Positions 9,512-20,538 are shown, counted from the stretch's first letter. The stretch: 64,000 bases of DNA from Staphylococcus sp. NRL 16/872 (GCF_022815905.2 NZ_CP119327.1:1302001-1366000); one strand, 5' to 3'. Notes: generated by a model not told the origin, from the sequence alone. A program made the numbers and translations.

Positions 9512-10327
9512 ATGGAAGATATAAAGATTATCATCGCATCCGATTCGATTGGGGAAACAGCAGAACTTGTAGCAAGAGCATGTGTTTCTCAATTTAATCC
9601 CAAAGAATGTAAACATGAGTTTTTAAGATATCCATATATTGAGACATTTGACAATATCGACGAAGTTATTCAAGTTGCTATTGATCAAAACGCTATTATA
9701 GTTTATACGCTTGTTAAACCTGAGATGAAAGATTATATGGAGGATAAAATAGAAAGGCATCAACTTAAATCTGTAGATATTATGGGGCCATTAATGGGAT
9801 TATTAAAAGACTCATTTAACGAGAATCCATATAATCAACCAGGCAGAGTACATCGATTAGATGATGCTTACTTTAAAAAAATAGATGCTATTGAGTTTGC
9901 GGTTAAATATGATGATGGTAAGGATCCTAAAGGCTTACCTAAAGCAGATATCGTGTTAATAGGTGTTTCAAGAACATCTAAAACACCTTTATCTCAATAT
10001 TTAGCACATAAAAGTTATAAAGTAATGAATGTGCCAATTGTACCGGAAGTTACTCCACCAGAAGCTTTATTTGAGATAGATCCTTCTAAATGTATTGCAC
10101 TTCGTATTAGTGAAGATAAATTAAATCGAATTCGTAAGCAACGATTAAAACAGTTAGGATTAAGTGATTTAGCGAGATATGCAAATGAAGCACGTATTAA
10201 AGAAGAAATTCAATTTTTTGAAGAAATAGTTGAAAAAATTGGTTGTCCTATCATTGATGTTTCAGATAAAGCAATTGAAGAAACTGCGAATGATGTGCTA
10301 CATATTATAGAACAGCAAGCAAAATAA
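9512..10327 (+). CDS. Pyruvate, phosphate dikinase regulatory protein (kinase/phosphorylase)
   Basis: DUF299 bifunctional enzyme that switches PPDK or PEP synthase by ADP-dependent phosphorylation and Pi-dependent dephosphorylation. It has 271 residues with the P-loop-like GVSRTSKT at 151-158. GAGGTGG-type spacing precedes the ATG, 11 bp after ccpN. The ccpN pairing mirrors Bacillus ccpN-yqfL and supports a role in gluconeogenic control. The target enzyme gene is not in this window. Confidence 0.9.
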   Translation: MEDIKIIIASDSIGETAELVARACVSQFNPKECKHEFLRYPYIETFDNIDEVIQVAIDQNAIIVYTLVKPEMKDYMEDKIERHQLKSVDIMGPLMGLLKDSFNENPYNQPGRVHRLDDAYFKKIDAIEFAVKYDDGKDPKGLPKADIVLIGVSRTSKTPLSQYLAHKSYKVMNVPIVPEVTPPEALFEIDPSKCIALRISEDKLNRIRKQRLKQLGLSDLARYANEARIKEEIQFFEEIVEKIGCPIIDVSDKAIEETANDVLHIIEQQAK

Positions 10328-10350
10328 TTTTAATTTTTACTCGATAAAGG

Positions 10351-10356
10351 TATAAT
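10351..10356 (+). promoter_or_regulatory. Candidate -10 box for dnaG
   Basis: TATAAT in the context GGTATAATGTT, 32 bp before the dnaG start. The -35 is poor (TTTTAA at 10328-10333 with 17-bp spacing). Confidence 0.45.
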
Positions 10357-10387
10357 GTTATGACTAATATTTAATAGGTGATTTATT

Positions 10388-12199
10388 TTGCGAATTGAAC
10401 AGTCAGTTATTAATGAAATAAAAGAAAAAACAGATATTCTAGATTTGGTTAGTGAATATGTGAAATTAGAGAAGAGGGGACGCAATTACATCGGTTTGTG
10501 TCCTTTTCATGATGAAAAAACGCCATCTTTTACAGTTTCAGAAGATAAACAAATTTGTCATTGTTTTGGCTGTAAAAAAGGCGGAAATGTTTTTCAATTT
10601 ACTCAAGAAATTAAAGACATTTCATTTGTTGAAGCAGTTAAAGAGCTAGGTGAGCGTGTCAATATACAAGTTGATGTTGGTAATACTAGTCAACAAACTA
10701 CGCAAATTGCTTCAGATGATTTAAGTATGATTGAAATGCATGAAAGCATCCAAGAATACTATATGTACGCCTTAATGAAGACGGTTGAGGGTGAAGAAGC
10801 GCTTAATTATTTAATGAGTCGTGGATTTACTGAAGAACTTATTAAGTCGCGTGGTATAGGTTATGCACCGAATAGCTCTCATTTTTGTCATGATTTTCTT
10901 GAGAAAAAGGGCTATGATATTGAACTTGCTTATGAAGCAGGTTTATTATCACGAAACGAAGAGAACTTCAGTTACTACGATCGCTTTAGAGACCGTATTA
11001 TGTTTCCGCTAATGAACGCGCATGGCAGAATTGTTGGCTATTCCGGACGAACTTATAATAATCAAGAACCTAAATATTTGAATAGTCCTGAGACACCCAT
11101 TTTCCAAAAAAGAAGATTACTTTATAACCTTGATAAAGCTAGAAAGTCTATTCGTAAAAATGATGAAGTGATACTACTAGAAGGATTTATGGATGTTATT
11201 AAGGCAGATTATTCCGGTCTTAAAACTGTAGTGGCAAGCATGGGTACTGCTTTATCAGATGAGCATATTACTGTGCTTAAAAAGCTCACTTCTAATATTA
11301 CCCTTATGTTTGATGGGGACTTTGCAGGTCAAGAGGCTACGCTTAAAACAGGCCAAACCTTGTTACAACAAGGGCTAAATGTGTTTGCTGTACAGTTACC
11401 TAAAAACATGGACCCAGATGAATATATCACAAAATATGGAAAAGAGAAGTTTTTAGAATTTGTTAATAATGAGAAAAAGTCATTTATTTTATTTAAAGTA
11501 AATAGTCATAAAGATGAAATTAATAATAATGACTTAGCTTACGAGCGTTATCTTAAAGAAGTGACGCAAGATATCGCAATGATGAACTCTTCTATCTTGC
11601 AAAAGAAAGTAGTTCAAGATGTAGCTGATATATTTAATGTTGATCAGAATACATTAAACAATAATGTTAATTATCAACAACAATATATACCAAATGATGT
11701 CTATTATCCATCTGATTATGAACATCATAATAATGATAATAATTCCCCAAATATTTCGGCTATTTTCACACATTTAAATAAACAGGAAAAAGCGCAACGT
11801 GCTTTGCTTAAACATTTTATGAATGACAAAGATATCTTTTTAAATTATCATAAAGAAATTGAAGATGAAGATTTCACAAATAAATATTTTCAAAGCATTT
11901 ATAAACTCTTAAAAGAATATTATGCCGAAAATGATAAATACACGATTAGTGATATCATTTTATATGTAAATGATAATGACGTGCGAGAAGCAGTGATTGC
12001 CTTGGATAATTATGAATTAAATAATGAACCCTATGATAACGAGATTGATGATTATATTAAAAGTATAAATGAACATAAATATGAAGATTCAATTGAAGAA
12101 TTAAATCATAAATTGCGTGAAGCCTCACGCATAGGCGATGTTGAAATGCAAAAATACTATTTAGGACTAATCGTAAATAAAAATAAACAGAGAATGTAA
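10388..12199 (+). CDS. dnaG: DNA primase
   Basis: Synthesises RNA primers at the replication fork with the replicative helicase. It has 603 residues with a CHC2 zinc finger (Cys38, His41, Cys59, Cys62), a TOPRIM core with the [11 protein letters not shown] glutamate motif near 260 and a DGDFAG metal motif near 310, and a divergent C-terminal helicase-interaction domain. The Asn-rich linker near 440-460 is species-variable. The TTG start (MRIEQS) follows TAGGTGA and matches the conserved staphylococcal N-terminus. Upstream of rpoD, as in the classical macromolecular-synthesis operon. Confidence 0.97.
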   Translation: MRIEQSVINEIKEKTDILDLVSEYVKLEKRGRNYIGLCPFHDEKTPSFTVSEDKQICHCFGCKKGGNVFQFTQEIKDISFVEAVKELGERVNIQVDVGNTSQQTTQIASDDLSMIEMHESIQEYYMYALMKTVEGEEALNYLMSRGFTEELIKSRGIGYAPNSSHFCHDFLEKKGYDIELAYEAGLLSRNEENFSYYDRFRDRIMFPLMNAHGRIVGYSGRTYNNQEPKYLNSPETPIFQKRRLLYNLDKARKSIRKNDEVILLEGFMDVIKADYSGLKTVVASMGTALSDEHITVLKKLTSNITLMFDGDFAGQEATLKTGQTLLQQGLNVFAVQLPKNMDPDEYITKYGKEKFLEFVNNEKKSFILFKVNSHKDEINNNDLAYERYLKEVTQDIAMMNSSILQKKVVQDVADIFNVDQNTLNNNVNYQQQYIPNDVYYPSDYEHHNNDNNSPNISAIFTHLNKQEKAQRALLKHFMNDKDIFLNYHKEIEDEDFTNKYFQSIYKLLKEYYAENDKYTISDIILYVNDNDVREAVIALDNYELNNEPYDNEIDDYIKSINEHKYEDSIEELNHKLREASRIGDVEMQKYYLGLIVNKNKQRM

Positions 12200-12227
12200 A
12201 AAGAATTTTATAAATAAAACTATAAGA

Positions 12228-12329
12228 AACCCTTCTCAATCGGCAAAACGAGATGCGTAGCGTAATGAAGGGAGTTTACTATTTGCAAATGAGCAAATTA
12301 CGCATGAGTTGCCGAAAAGTGAATGGGTT
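12228..12329. other. Nested inverted-repeat element with alternative pairings
   Basis: Non-coding. AACCC (12228-12232) pairs with GGGTT (12325-12329), TCGGCAA (12240-12246) with TTGCCGA (12309-12315), ATGCGTA (12253-12259) with TACGCAT (12299-12305), and ATTTGC with GCAAAT at the tip (12281-12298). A competing pair, CCCTTC (12230-12235) with GAAGGG (12267-12272), excludes the long-range stem. It could be a structured RNA or a palindromic intergenic repeat. Function unknown. Confidence 0.5.
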
Positions 12330-12377
12330 GGACTTTAGTCTGCTATATTGAAATATTTTAATATAGTATTTCTATTT

Positions 12378-12404
12378 AATAACCATTATTGTATAATGGT
12401 TATT
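12378..12404. terminator. Perfect hairpin upstream of rpoD
   Basis: AATAACCATTA (12378-12388) and TAATGGTTATT (12394-12404) form a perfect 11-bp stem with a five-base loop. The T-tract is weak, so it may be a terminator of dnaG transcription or part of the structured leader. A shorter repeat, CTATATT/AATATAG, lies at 12343-12366. Confidence 0.45.
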
Positions 12405-12470
12405 ATGCGCTTTTAATGGGTAAATATGTACCATAAATTAAATAAGAATCAATTTTGTCTAATTAAATTT

Positions 12471-12521
12471 ATTTCACAATATATTATTTTGAATTGTTAC
12501 ATGTTAAAATTATTGTGAAAT
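12471..12521. promoter_or_regulatory. Palindromic half-sites upstream of rpoD
   Basis: ATTTCACAAT (12471-12480) and ATTGTGAAAT (12512-12521) are perfect inverted repeats 31 bp apart in the AT-rich rpoD promoter region. They could be a regulator site or a hairpin. No regulator is assigned, and no convincing -35/-10 pair was fixed here. Confidence 0.35.
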
Positions 12522-12577
12522 TTTATTAATATTTTTTCTATTATATTGAATTATTATAGAAATAAACCCTTAATTGA

Positions 12578-13714
<1,137 letters not shown>

Positions 13715-13790
13715 TCATCGAATTTAAGAACAATTTTAAAGATGAATAAAGCGCTTTTAAATCTAAATATGACTCGGATATGAAAATTAG

Positions 13791-13956
13791 AGGCTGGGAT
13801 AAAATTAAGTATCTCAGCCTTAGTTATTATGTAGGCAGTAGCTGACTGATTTAAATATGCACTTCTATTAAGCTTTATTCAAATCTAGTCATCTTTGCTG
13901 GGGTGAGACGACGAAATCTTTTTAATAAATTAGGATTTCTGTCTCACTCCCTTTTT
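13791..13956 (+). repeat. Intergenic hairpin repeat and terminator after rpoD
   Basis: Two hairpins in a 260-bp gap. The first pairs AGGCTGGGAT (13791-13800) with ATCTCAGCCT (13811-13820). The second pairs GGGTGAGAC..GAAATC (13901-13918) with GATTTC.GTCTCACTCC (13934-13950), followed by CTTTTT, and is a good terminator. The GAGGCTGGGA and GAGACGACGAAATC word types recur between genes in staphylococci, from memory. Confidence 0.65.
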
Positions 13957-13975
13957 ATAGTAAAAGGAGTTTATT

Positions 13976-14665
13976 ATGATTAATTTAAATGAAAGATTAA
14001 AAGTTGTAAGTCGATATTTATTACCTGGTATGATGGCAGATATTGGATCAGATCATGCTTATTTGCCTATCTACGCACTTCAAAATAGTCTTTGTCAAAC
14101 TGCTATAGCAGGTGAAGTAATTAAAGGTCCTTTTGAAGCTGCACAAAGAAACGTAACAGAATATCAATTTAATCACTTAATTGATGTTCGTTTAGGCGAT
14201 GGCTTAAGTGTGATTAATCAAGATGATAACGTTCAAAATATTACTATTTGTGGCATGGGCGGTCCTTTAATTGCTAAAATTTTAGATGAGGGTAAAGATA
14301 AATTAAAGAATCATCCTCGTTTAATTTTACAAAGCAATATCCAAACTGAAGTATTGCGTCAAACATTACAAAGTTTGAATTATGAAATTATTGCAGAAGA
14401 AATTATTGAAGAAAAAGGTCACATATACGAAATAGTTGTAAGTGAATATAATGATAATATTGAACACCTAAATAAATTTAATTTAAAATTTGGTCCTAAA
14501 TTAATTGAACATAAAACATCTATTTTTTACAAAAAATGGCGTAGAGAATTAGAGGCATTAGAACACATTCGTAAACAATTGAATTCAGAAGTTCATCATG
14601 AGAGACTTAAAGAGATAGAAAATGAAATATCATTGATTAAAGAGGTGCTAGATGATGAAAATTAA
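13976..14665 (+). CDS. trmK: tRNA (adenine(22)-N1)-methyltransferase TrmK
   Basis: SAM-dependent methyltransferase forming m1A22 in tRNA, essential in S. aureus. The 229-residue protein has the SAM-binding motif ADIGSDHAYLPI near residues 20-31, a CGMGG motif near 93, and a helical C-terminal part. AAAGGAG precedes the ATG. Overlaps the Nif3-like gene by about 10 bp, the same pairing as Bacillus yqfN-yqfO. Confidence 0.94.
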   Translation: MINLNERLKVVSRYLLPGMMADIGSDHAYLPIYALQNSLCQTAIAGEVIKGPFEAAQRNVTEYQFNHLIDVRLGDGLSVINQDDNVQNITICGMGGPLIAKILDEGKDKLKNHPRLILQSNIQTEVLRQTLQSLNYEIIAEEIIEEKGHIYEIVVSEYNDNIEHLNKFNLKFGPKLIEHKTSIFYKKWRRELEALEHIRKQLNSEVHHERLKEIENEISLIKEVLDDEN

Positions 14666-15755
14666 GCAATTAATGTCTGTAATTAATAAGAATGTTCCTT
14701 TAAATACTGCGGAAGAGTGGGATAATGTAGGTCTATTGATTGGAACTAATGACAAGGAAATTACTGGCATATTGACTACACTGGATTGTACTGATGCCGT
14801 AGTAGATCAAGCAATAATGAAAGGGTTTAATACGATAATTGCTCACCATCCCTTAATTTTCAAAGGAGTTAAAAATATTACTGATGATGGATATGGTAAA
14901 TTAATTCGTAAAATTATTTCTAATGATATTCAGCTTATTGCTTTGCATACTAATCTTGATAATCATGTTGACGGCGTTAATGAAATGCTTGCTCAAAAAT
15001 TAAATCTGCAAAAAATTAAATTTTTAAATAATGAACAAGAAACGTATTATAAAGTGCAAACTTATATTCCAAAAGAAAATGTTGAAGACTTTAAGGATAG
15101 TTTAGATCGTGCAGGTCTAGCGCAAGAAGGTAATTACGAATATTGTTTTTATGAGTCAGAAGGAAGAGGACAATTTAAACCAGTCGGAAATGCTAATCCT
15201 CATTTAGGACAAATTGATAGTATTGAATATGTAGATGAAGTAAAAATAGAGTTTATGATTAAAAATCATCAACGATTTTTAGCTGAAAATACAATTATTG
15301 AAAATCATCCGTATGAAACACCAGTTTATGACTTTATTAAAATGACTAAAACTGCTAATTATGGTTTAGGAAAAATTGGAGAAGTTGCTGAACCTGTAGC
15401 AATTAAAGATTTTGTAACGCAAGTGAAACAACAACTACAAATTCCTAGCGTCAGATTCGCTGGTGATGAGAATGCTATTATACGCAAGGTAGCTATTATT
15501 GGCGGTGCTGGCATCGGCTTTGAACATATGGCATCTGCCAAAGGAGCAGATATCTTTATTACTGGAGATATTAAACATCATGATGCTTTAGATGCTAAAA
15601 CTGATGGTATTAATTTACTAGATATTAATCACTATAGTGAATATGTTATGAGAGATGGACTTAAAGACTTATTAAATCAATGGTTGTTTGAATTCAGTGT
15701 TGATTTTAAAATTGAATCCTCTGATATTAATACTGATCCTTTCACTTATATGTAA
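14655..15755 (+). CDS. Nif3-like dinuclear metal centre hexameric protein
   Basis: Conserved NIF3/YqfO family, 366 residues. Metal ligands are visible in HHPLIFKG (near 63-70) and THLD-like HTNLDNH (near 98-104), and in a C-terminal GDIKHHDALDA segment. The central PII/CutA-like insertion typical of Bacillus-type members is present. ATG 14655 is preferred to ATG 14652 because AGGTG (14643-14647) is better spaced. Biochemical function is not established for the family. Confidence 0.88.
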   Translation: MKIKQLMSVINKNVPLNTAEEWDNVGLLIGTNDKEITGILTTLDCTDAVVDQAIMKGFNTIIAHHPLIFKGVKNITDDGYGKLIRKIISNDIQLIALHTNLDNHVDGVNEMLAQKLNLQKIKFLNNEQETYYKVQTYIPKENVEDFKDSLDRAGLAQEGNYEYCFYESEGRGQFKPVGNANPHLGQIDSIEYVDEVKIEFMIKNHQRFLAENTIIENHPYETPVYDFIKMTKTANYGLGKIGEVAEPVAIKDFVTQVKQQLQIPSVRFAGDENAIIRKVAIIGGAGIGFEHMASAKGADIFITGDIKHHDALDAKTDGINLLDINHYSEYVMRDGLKDLLNQWLFEFSVDFKIESSDINTDPFTYM

Positions 15756-15798
15756 CACTAAAAATATACTACAAGAATGATACAAGGAGGCAAAATCA

Positions 15799-17145
15799 AT
15801 GCCAAATCATCCATTTGAACTATTTAATTTAGATTCAAAATTAATCGATGCTGTTAAAGACCTTAATTTTGAAAAACCAACTGAAATACAAAATAGAATT
15901 ATTCCAAGAATAAAAAAGGGTGTTAATTTAATCGGTCAATCACAAACCGGTACTGGTAAATCTCATTCCTTTTTATTACCTTTAATGGATTCAATTAATC
16001 CAGAAATTCAAGAACCCCAAGCTATCGTTGTGGCACCTACACGCGAATTAGCACAACAATTATTTCAAGCTGCTAGTCATTTGGCAAAATTCAAAACTGA
16101 TGTAAAAGTAAGTTTGTTTATTGGCGGTACAGATATTGAAAAAGATAAACAACGTACTAATATTCAACCGCAATTAGTTATTGGTACGCCAACACGAATC
16201 AATGACTTATCTCAAAGTGGCCATTTACATGTACATCTAGCATCATATTTAGTAGTGGACGAAGCAGACTTAATGATAGATTTAGGTTTAATCGAAGATG
16301 TAGACTACATCGCAGCCCGCTTAGATGATGATGCAAATATTGCAGTATTTAGCGCAACAATTCCTAAATCGCTTCAACCATTTTTAAATAAATATTTAAA
16401 TAATCCAGATTTCGTAGTCGTTGATTCTAAATCTCAAAATAAGAAAAATATCGAATTTTATTTAATTCCTACTAAAGGTACAGAAAAAGTTGAAAAAACA
16501 CTTCAACTAATTGATATATTAAATCCTTATTTATGTATCGTATTCTGTAATAGTAGAGACAATGCGAATGAATTGGCTGATTCACTCAATGAAGCTGGCA
16601 TTAAAGTTGGTATGATTCACGGTGGTTTAACGCCTAGAGAGCGTAAACAACAAATGAAACGTATTCGTAATTTAGACTTCCAATATGTCATTGCCAGTGA
16701 TTTAGCATCTCGTGGTATCGATATTGAAGGCGTAAGTCATGTTATCAACTTTGATGTCCCTAATGATATTGATTTCTTTACTCACAGAGTCGGTAGAACA
16801 GGCCGTGGCAATTATAAAGGCGTAGCTATCACAATGTATAGCCCTGATGAAGAACACAATATTTCTTTAATTGAAGATAAAGGCTATCATTTTGAAAATG
16901 TAGACGTCAAAAATGGCGAGTTAAAACCGATAAAAGCACATAATGTGAGACGTAAACGTGAAAGAAAAGAAGATCATTTAACAAATGAAGTAAAACATAA
17001 AGTCAGAAGTAAAACTAAAAATAAAGTTAAACCAGGTTATAAAAAGAAATTCAAACGTGAAGTTGAAAAAATGAAACGTCAAGAACGTAAACAATATAGT
17101 AAACGTCAAAATAGACAACAAAGAAAGAATAATAAAAAAGGATAG
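15799..17145 (+). CDS. cshB: DEAD-box RNA helicase CshB
   Basis: ATP-dependent RNA helicase linked to cold adaptation and ribosome or mRNA metabolism. The 448-residue protein has a Q-motif region (NFEKPTEIQ), Walker A SQTGTGKS (48-55), DEAD in VVDEADLMID, SAT, and HRVGRTGR in the helicase C domain. A Lys/Arg-rich tail of about 70 residues probably binds RNA. CAAGGAGGC precedes the ATG. The same cshB-nfo order is seen in related Bacilli. Confidence 0.95.
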   Translation: MPNHPFELFNLDSKLIDAVKDLNFEKPTEIQNRIIPRIKKGVNLIGQSQTGTGKSHSFLLPLMDSINPEIQEPQAIVVAPTRELAQQLFQAASHLAKFKTDVKVSLFIGGTDIEKDKQRTNIQPQLVIGTPTRINDLSQSGHLHVHLASYLVVDEADLMIDLGLIEDVDYIAARLDDDANIAVFSATIPKSLQPFLNKYLNNPDFVVVDSKSQNKKNIEFYLIPTKGTEKVEKTLQLIDILNPYLCIVFCNSRDNANELADSLNEAGIKVGMIHGGLTPRERKQQMKRIRNLDFQYVIASDLASRGIDIEGVSHVINFDVPNDIDFFTHRVGRTGRGNYKGVAITMYSPDEEHNISLIEDKGYHFENVDVKNGELKPIKAHNVRRKRERKEDHLTNEVKHKVRSKTKNKVKPGYKKKFKREVEKMKRQERKQYSKRQNRQQRKNNKKG

Positions 17146-18045
<900 letters not shown>

Positions 18046-18070
18046 AATATGATTTATTGATGTGACGATT

Positions 18071-18110
18071 AAGATGAAATTAAGTGTTATCACTTAATTT
18101 CATCTTTTTA
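18071..18110 (+). terminator. Terminator after nfo
   Basis: A perfect 16-bp stem, AAGATGAAATTAAGTG (18071-18086) with CACTTAATTTCATCTT (18091-18106), a four-base loop and a T-tail. Confidence 0.88.
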
Positions 18111-18116
18111 TTGTAT

Positions 18117-18137
18117 AAGTCGTAAAGATTACTATTT
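18117..18137 (+). promoter_or_regulatory. Candidate Zur box before the zinc transport operon
   Basis: Against the recalled Bacilli Zur consensus AAATCGTAATNATTACGATTT, the sequence here matches 17 of 20 specified positions. It lies about 45 bp before the ATPase gene start. The operon encodes a metal ABC transporter plus a Fur-family regulator, consistent with autoregulation by Zur. Confidence 0.65.
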
Positions 18138-18181
18138 ACAAACTAAATCAATAATTGTATAGTATTAAACGAGGTGAAATC

Positions 18182-18958
18182 ATGAGCCAACCCGTATTTG
18201 AATTAAAAAATATAGATTACTTTTTTGATAATAAACAAGTGCTTGAAAATATAAACATAAAAATTAATAAAGGTGATTTTCTTGCAATAGTAGGACCAAA
18301 TGGGGCAGGTAAATCCACATTGCTAAAAGTGATTTTAGGATTACTTCCGCTTCAAAACGGTGAAATATTTATCGATGGAAAATCATATAAAAAGAATACA
18401 CAATCAGCTTTAAAAATAAGCTATGTATCTCAAAAAGCAAATGCTTTCAGAGCGGGGTTTCCAGCTAGCGTACGAGAAGTAGTATTAAGTGGGCTTACTA
18501 AGACAAAAAAGCTTTTTCAACGTTTTAATAAAGAAGATGAAAAGTTAATAGAAGACGTCTTGCGAAGATTAAACATTCATCATTTAATTGATAAAAATAT
18601 CGCAGAGCTATCTGGAGGACAACAACAACGAATTTTAATTGCACGTGCTTTAATATCTAATCCTTCTGTGTTAATACTCGATGAACCTACAAATGGTATA
18701 GATGCTAAACATGTCAGTGAATTCTATGAAACACTAGAACGCTTGAAACAAGAAGGCATTACAATTATACTTGTAACCCATGATATTGGGGTTGTAGCCG
18801 ATACCGCTACTAAAGTGGCTTGTCTTAACAAACATCTACATTTTCATGGCTCAACTGAAGAATTTAAATCCCTTGATGAAGTTGAAATTTCTAAAATTTA
18901 TGGTCATCCCGTAAAATTTGTTGATCATCAACACAATAGAACATGCTGTGAAGTATAA
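18182..18958 (+). CDS. Zinc ABC transporter ATP-binding protein
   Basis: ATPase subunit of a ZnuC/AdcC-type metal importer, 258 residues. Walker A GPNGAGKST lies at 38-46, the Q-loop near 88 (YVSQKA), signature LSGGQQQR near 143, Walker B SVLILDEPTNGID near 163, and the H-loop in VTHD. Residues HQHNRTC near the C-terminus could bind metal. ATG 18182 is chosen behind GAGGTGAAA. First gene of the zinc operon under the Zur-box candidate. The substrate-binding lipoprotein is not encoded here. Confidence 0.88.
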   Translation: MSQPVFELKNIDYFFDNKQVLENINIKINKGDFLAIVGPNGAGKSTLLKVILGLLPLQNGEIFIDGKSYKKNTQSALKISYVSQKANAFRAGFPASVREVVLSGLTKTKKLFQRFNKEDEKLIEDVLRRLNIHHLIDKNIAELSGGQQQRILIARALISNPSVLILDEPTNGIDAKHVSEFYETLERLKQEGITIILVTHDIGVVADTATKVACLNKHLHFHGSTEEFKSLDEVEISKIYGHPVKFVDHQHNRTCCEV

Positions 18959-18981
18959 TATAAGATTATAAGGAGTTAATT

Positions 18982-19026
18982 ATGAATAAATTAAATAAAA
19001 CTATATACGGTGATTTCCATGATTGA
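18982..19026 (+). CDS. 14-codon upstream ORF overlapping the permease start
   Basis: ATG 18982 with a strong AAGGAG (18970-18975) opens a 14-codon frame (MNKLNKTIYGDFHD) whose stop lies just inside the permease gene, out of frame with the permease ATG at 19019. It may couple translation of the ATPase and permease genes. A protein function is unlikely, and it could be chance. Confidence 0.35.
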   Translation: MNKLNKTIYGDFHD

Positions 19027-19864
19027 AGCCTTATTAAATTTTGATTTTATGCGTTATTCACTAATAAGTGGTATTCTTATTGGTTTTATTGCGCCATTAA
19101 TAGGTGCCTTTATTGTAGTAAGACGTTTATCTCTAATTGCAGATGCTTTAAGCCATGTGACTTTAGGTGGTATCTCATTTGGAATGTTTGTCCTAACTTT
19201 ATCTCCCGTATTAGCCTTTATTAATCCAATGTGGTTTGGTATTCTATTTGCAATTGTTGGAGCGCTACTAATTGAAAAATTAAGAACGTCTTACACAAAT
19301 TATCAAGAAATAGCTATCCCAATTATTATGAGTGCTGGTATTGCATTAAGTGCAATATTCATTTCATTAGCTGATGGATTCAACCAAGAAATTGTAGGGC
19401 TATTATTTGGTTCTATAAGTGCGGTGAATTTAAGTGATCTACTTACAATTTCAGTAATTTCAATCATCGTAATCTTATTCATTATTTTATTCTACAAGGA
19501 GTTATTTATTTTATCTTTTGATGAAGAATATAGTAAAGTAATTAATATTCCTAAATGGATACAATTTATATTTATAATGATCGTCGCTATGGTTATTTCA
19601 GCATCTATGAGAGTAGTAGGGATTTTACTAGTGAGTGCTTTGATCACCCTCCCAATAGCAATTGCTATGCGAATAACTAAAGGCTTTAAACAATTAATCA
19701 TTTTAAGTATTATTATCGGTGAAAGTTCAGTAATTTTAGGATTAATTCTTGCTTTCTATATGAATATTTCACCTGGTGGTGTTATCGTAGTCCTATTAGT
19801 TCTATTATTAGGAATTACGATGTTATATCAAAAATCTACTTTTAGATTTAAAAAGGGGCATTAA
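19019..19864 (+). CDS. Zinc ABC transporter permease
   Basis: ZnuB/AdcB-type ABC-3 family permease, 281 residues with about eight hydrophobic segments. The conserved RRLSLIADALSHVTLGGISFG segment typical of the family falls near residues 34-54. I choose ATG 19019 (MIEALLNFDFMRYSL), with GGTGA at 19009-19013; an in-frame GTG at 19010 would add three residues. Pairs with the ATPase upstream and zur downstream (3-bp gap), so it is very likely a zinc importer. Confidence 0.88.
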   Translation: MIEALLNFDFMRYSLISGILIGFIAPLIGAFIVVRRLSLIADALSHVTLGGISFGMFVLTLSPVLAFINPMWFGILFAIVGALLIEKLRTSYTNYQEIAIPIIMSAGIALSAIFISLADGFNQEIVGLLFGSISAVNLSDLLTISVISIIVILFIILFYKELFILSFDEEYSKVINIPKWIQFIFIMIVAMVISASMRVVGILLVSALITLPIAIAMRITKGFKQLIILSIIIGESSVILGLILAFYMNISPGGVIVVLLVLLLGITMLYQKSTFRFKKGH

Positions 19865-19867
19865 AGT

Positions 19868-20290
19868 ATGAATACAAATGATGCAATAAAAATTTTAAAA
19901 AATAACGGTTTAAAATATACAAAGAAACGTGAAGATATGATTAATATATTTGTTCAAGAAGATAAATATATTAATGCTAAACACATTCAACAACAATTAG
20001 ATAAAGATTACCCTGGCATTTCTTTCGATACCATTTATAGAAACTTACATCTATTTAAAGATTTAAATATCATTGAGAGTACTGAATTAGACGGAGAAAT
20101 GAAATTTAGAATTGCTTGTACAAATCATCATCACCATCATTTTATCTGTGAAAATTGTGGTGATACAAAAGTAATTGATTATTGTCCAATTGACGAAATC
20201 AAACAGTTCTTGCCAAACGTAGACATCCATACACATAAATTAGAAGTATATGGCATATGTGAAACATGTCATCACAAAGGTACTAATTAA
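19868..20290 (+). CDS. zur: Fur-family zinc uptake regulator Zur
   Basis: Metal-responsive repressor, 140 residues. An N-terminal winged helix is followed by a dimerisation domain with a His run (NHHHHHF) and two CxxC pairs (CENCG near 96 and CETCH near 133) that form the structural zinc site. Its position as last gene of the zinc ABC operon is why I call Zur and not Fur or PerR. A terminator follows. Confidence 0.9.
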   Translation: MNTNDAIKILKNNGLKYTKKREDMINIFVQEDKYINAKHIQQQLDKDYPGISFDTIYRNLHLFKDLNIIESTELDGEMKFRIACTNHHHHHFICENCGDTKVIDYCPIDEIKQFLPNVDIHTHKLEVYGICETCHHKGTN

Positions 20291-20294
20291 CGAA

Positions 20295-20336
20295 AACCTA
20301 TCTAGCTTATTGCCTTATATGCTAGATAGGTTTTTC
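20295..20336 (+). terminator. Terminator after zur
   Basis: AACCTATCTAGC (20295-20306) pairs perfectly with GCTAGATAGGTT (20321-20332), followed by a T-run. Confidence 0.88.
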
Positions 20337-20463
20337 TAAATTATAGGCCATTAGTCTGAATTATTAAGGAATTTTTATAATTAGAGCCATATTATGTTTA
20401 AAATCTAACTTTATGAGTTATATTAATAGAGTAACAAGATAATAAGTAAACAATATATATAAA

Positions 20464-20507
20464 TTAAGCAAAAGGTTTGTTGCTTAATAAATTGCTTGTT
20501 ATTATTA
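20464..20507 (+). promoter_or_regulatory. Candidate sodA promoter with an overlapping inverted repeat
   Basis: TTGCTT (20480-20485), a 17-bp spacer and TATTAA form a plausible SigA promoter. The -35 lies in the right arm of TTAAGCAA/TTGCTTAA (20464-20471 and 20480-20487), which could be an operator. No regulator assigned. Confidence 0.4.
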
Positions 20508-20538
20508 ATGTAACGAAATTTTAGGAGGATGATTATTT

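Noticed and set aside
12471-12521. Rex binding site
   Set aside because: Half-sites resemble the Rex core but the orientation and spacing do not fit, so only a palindrome is reported.
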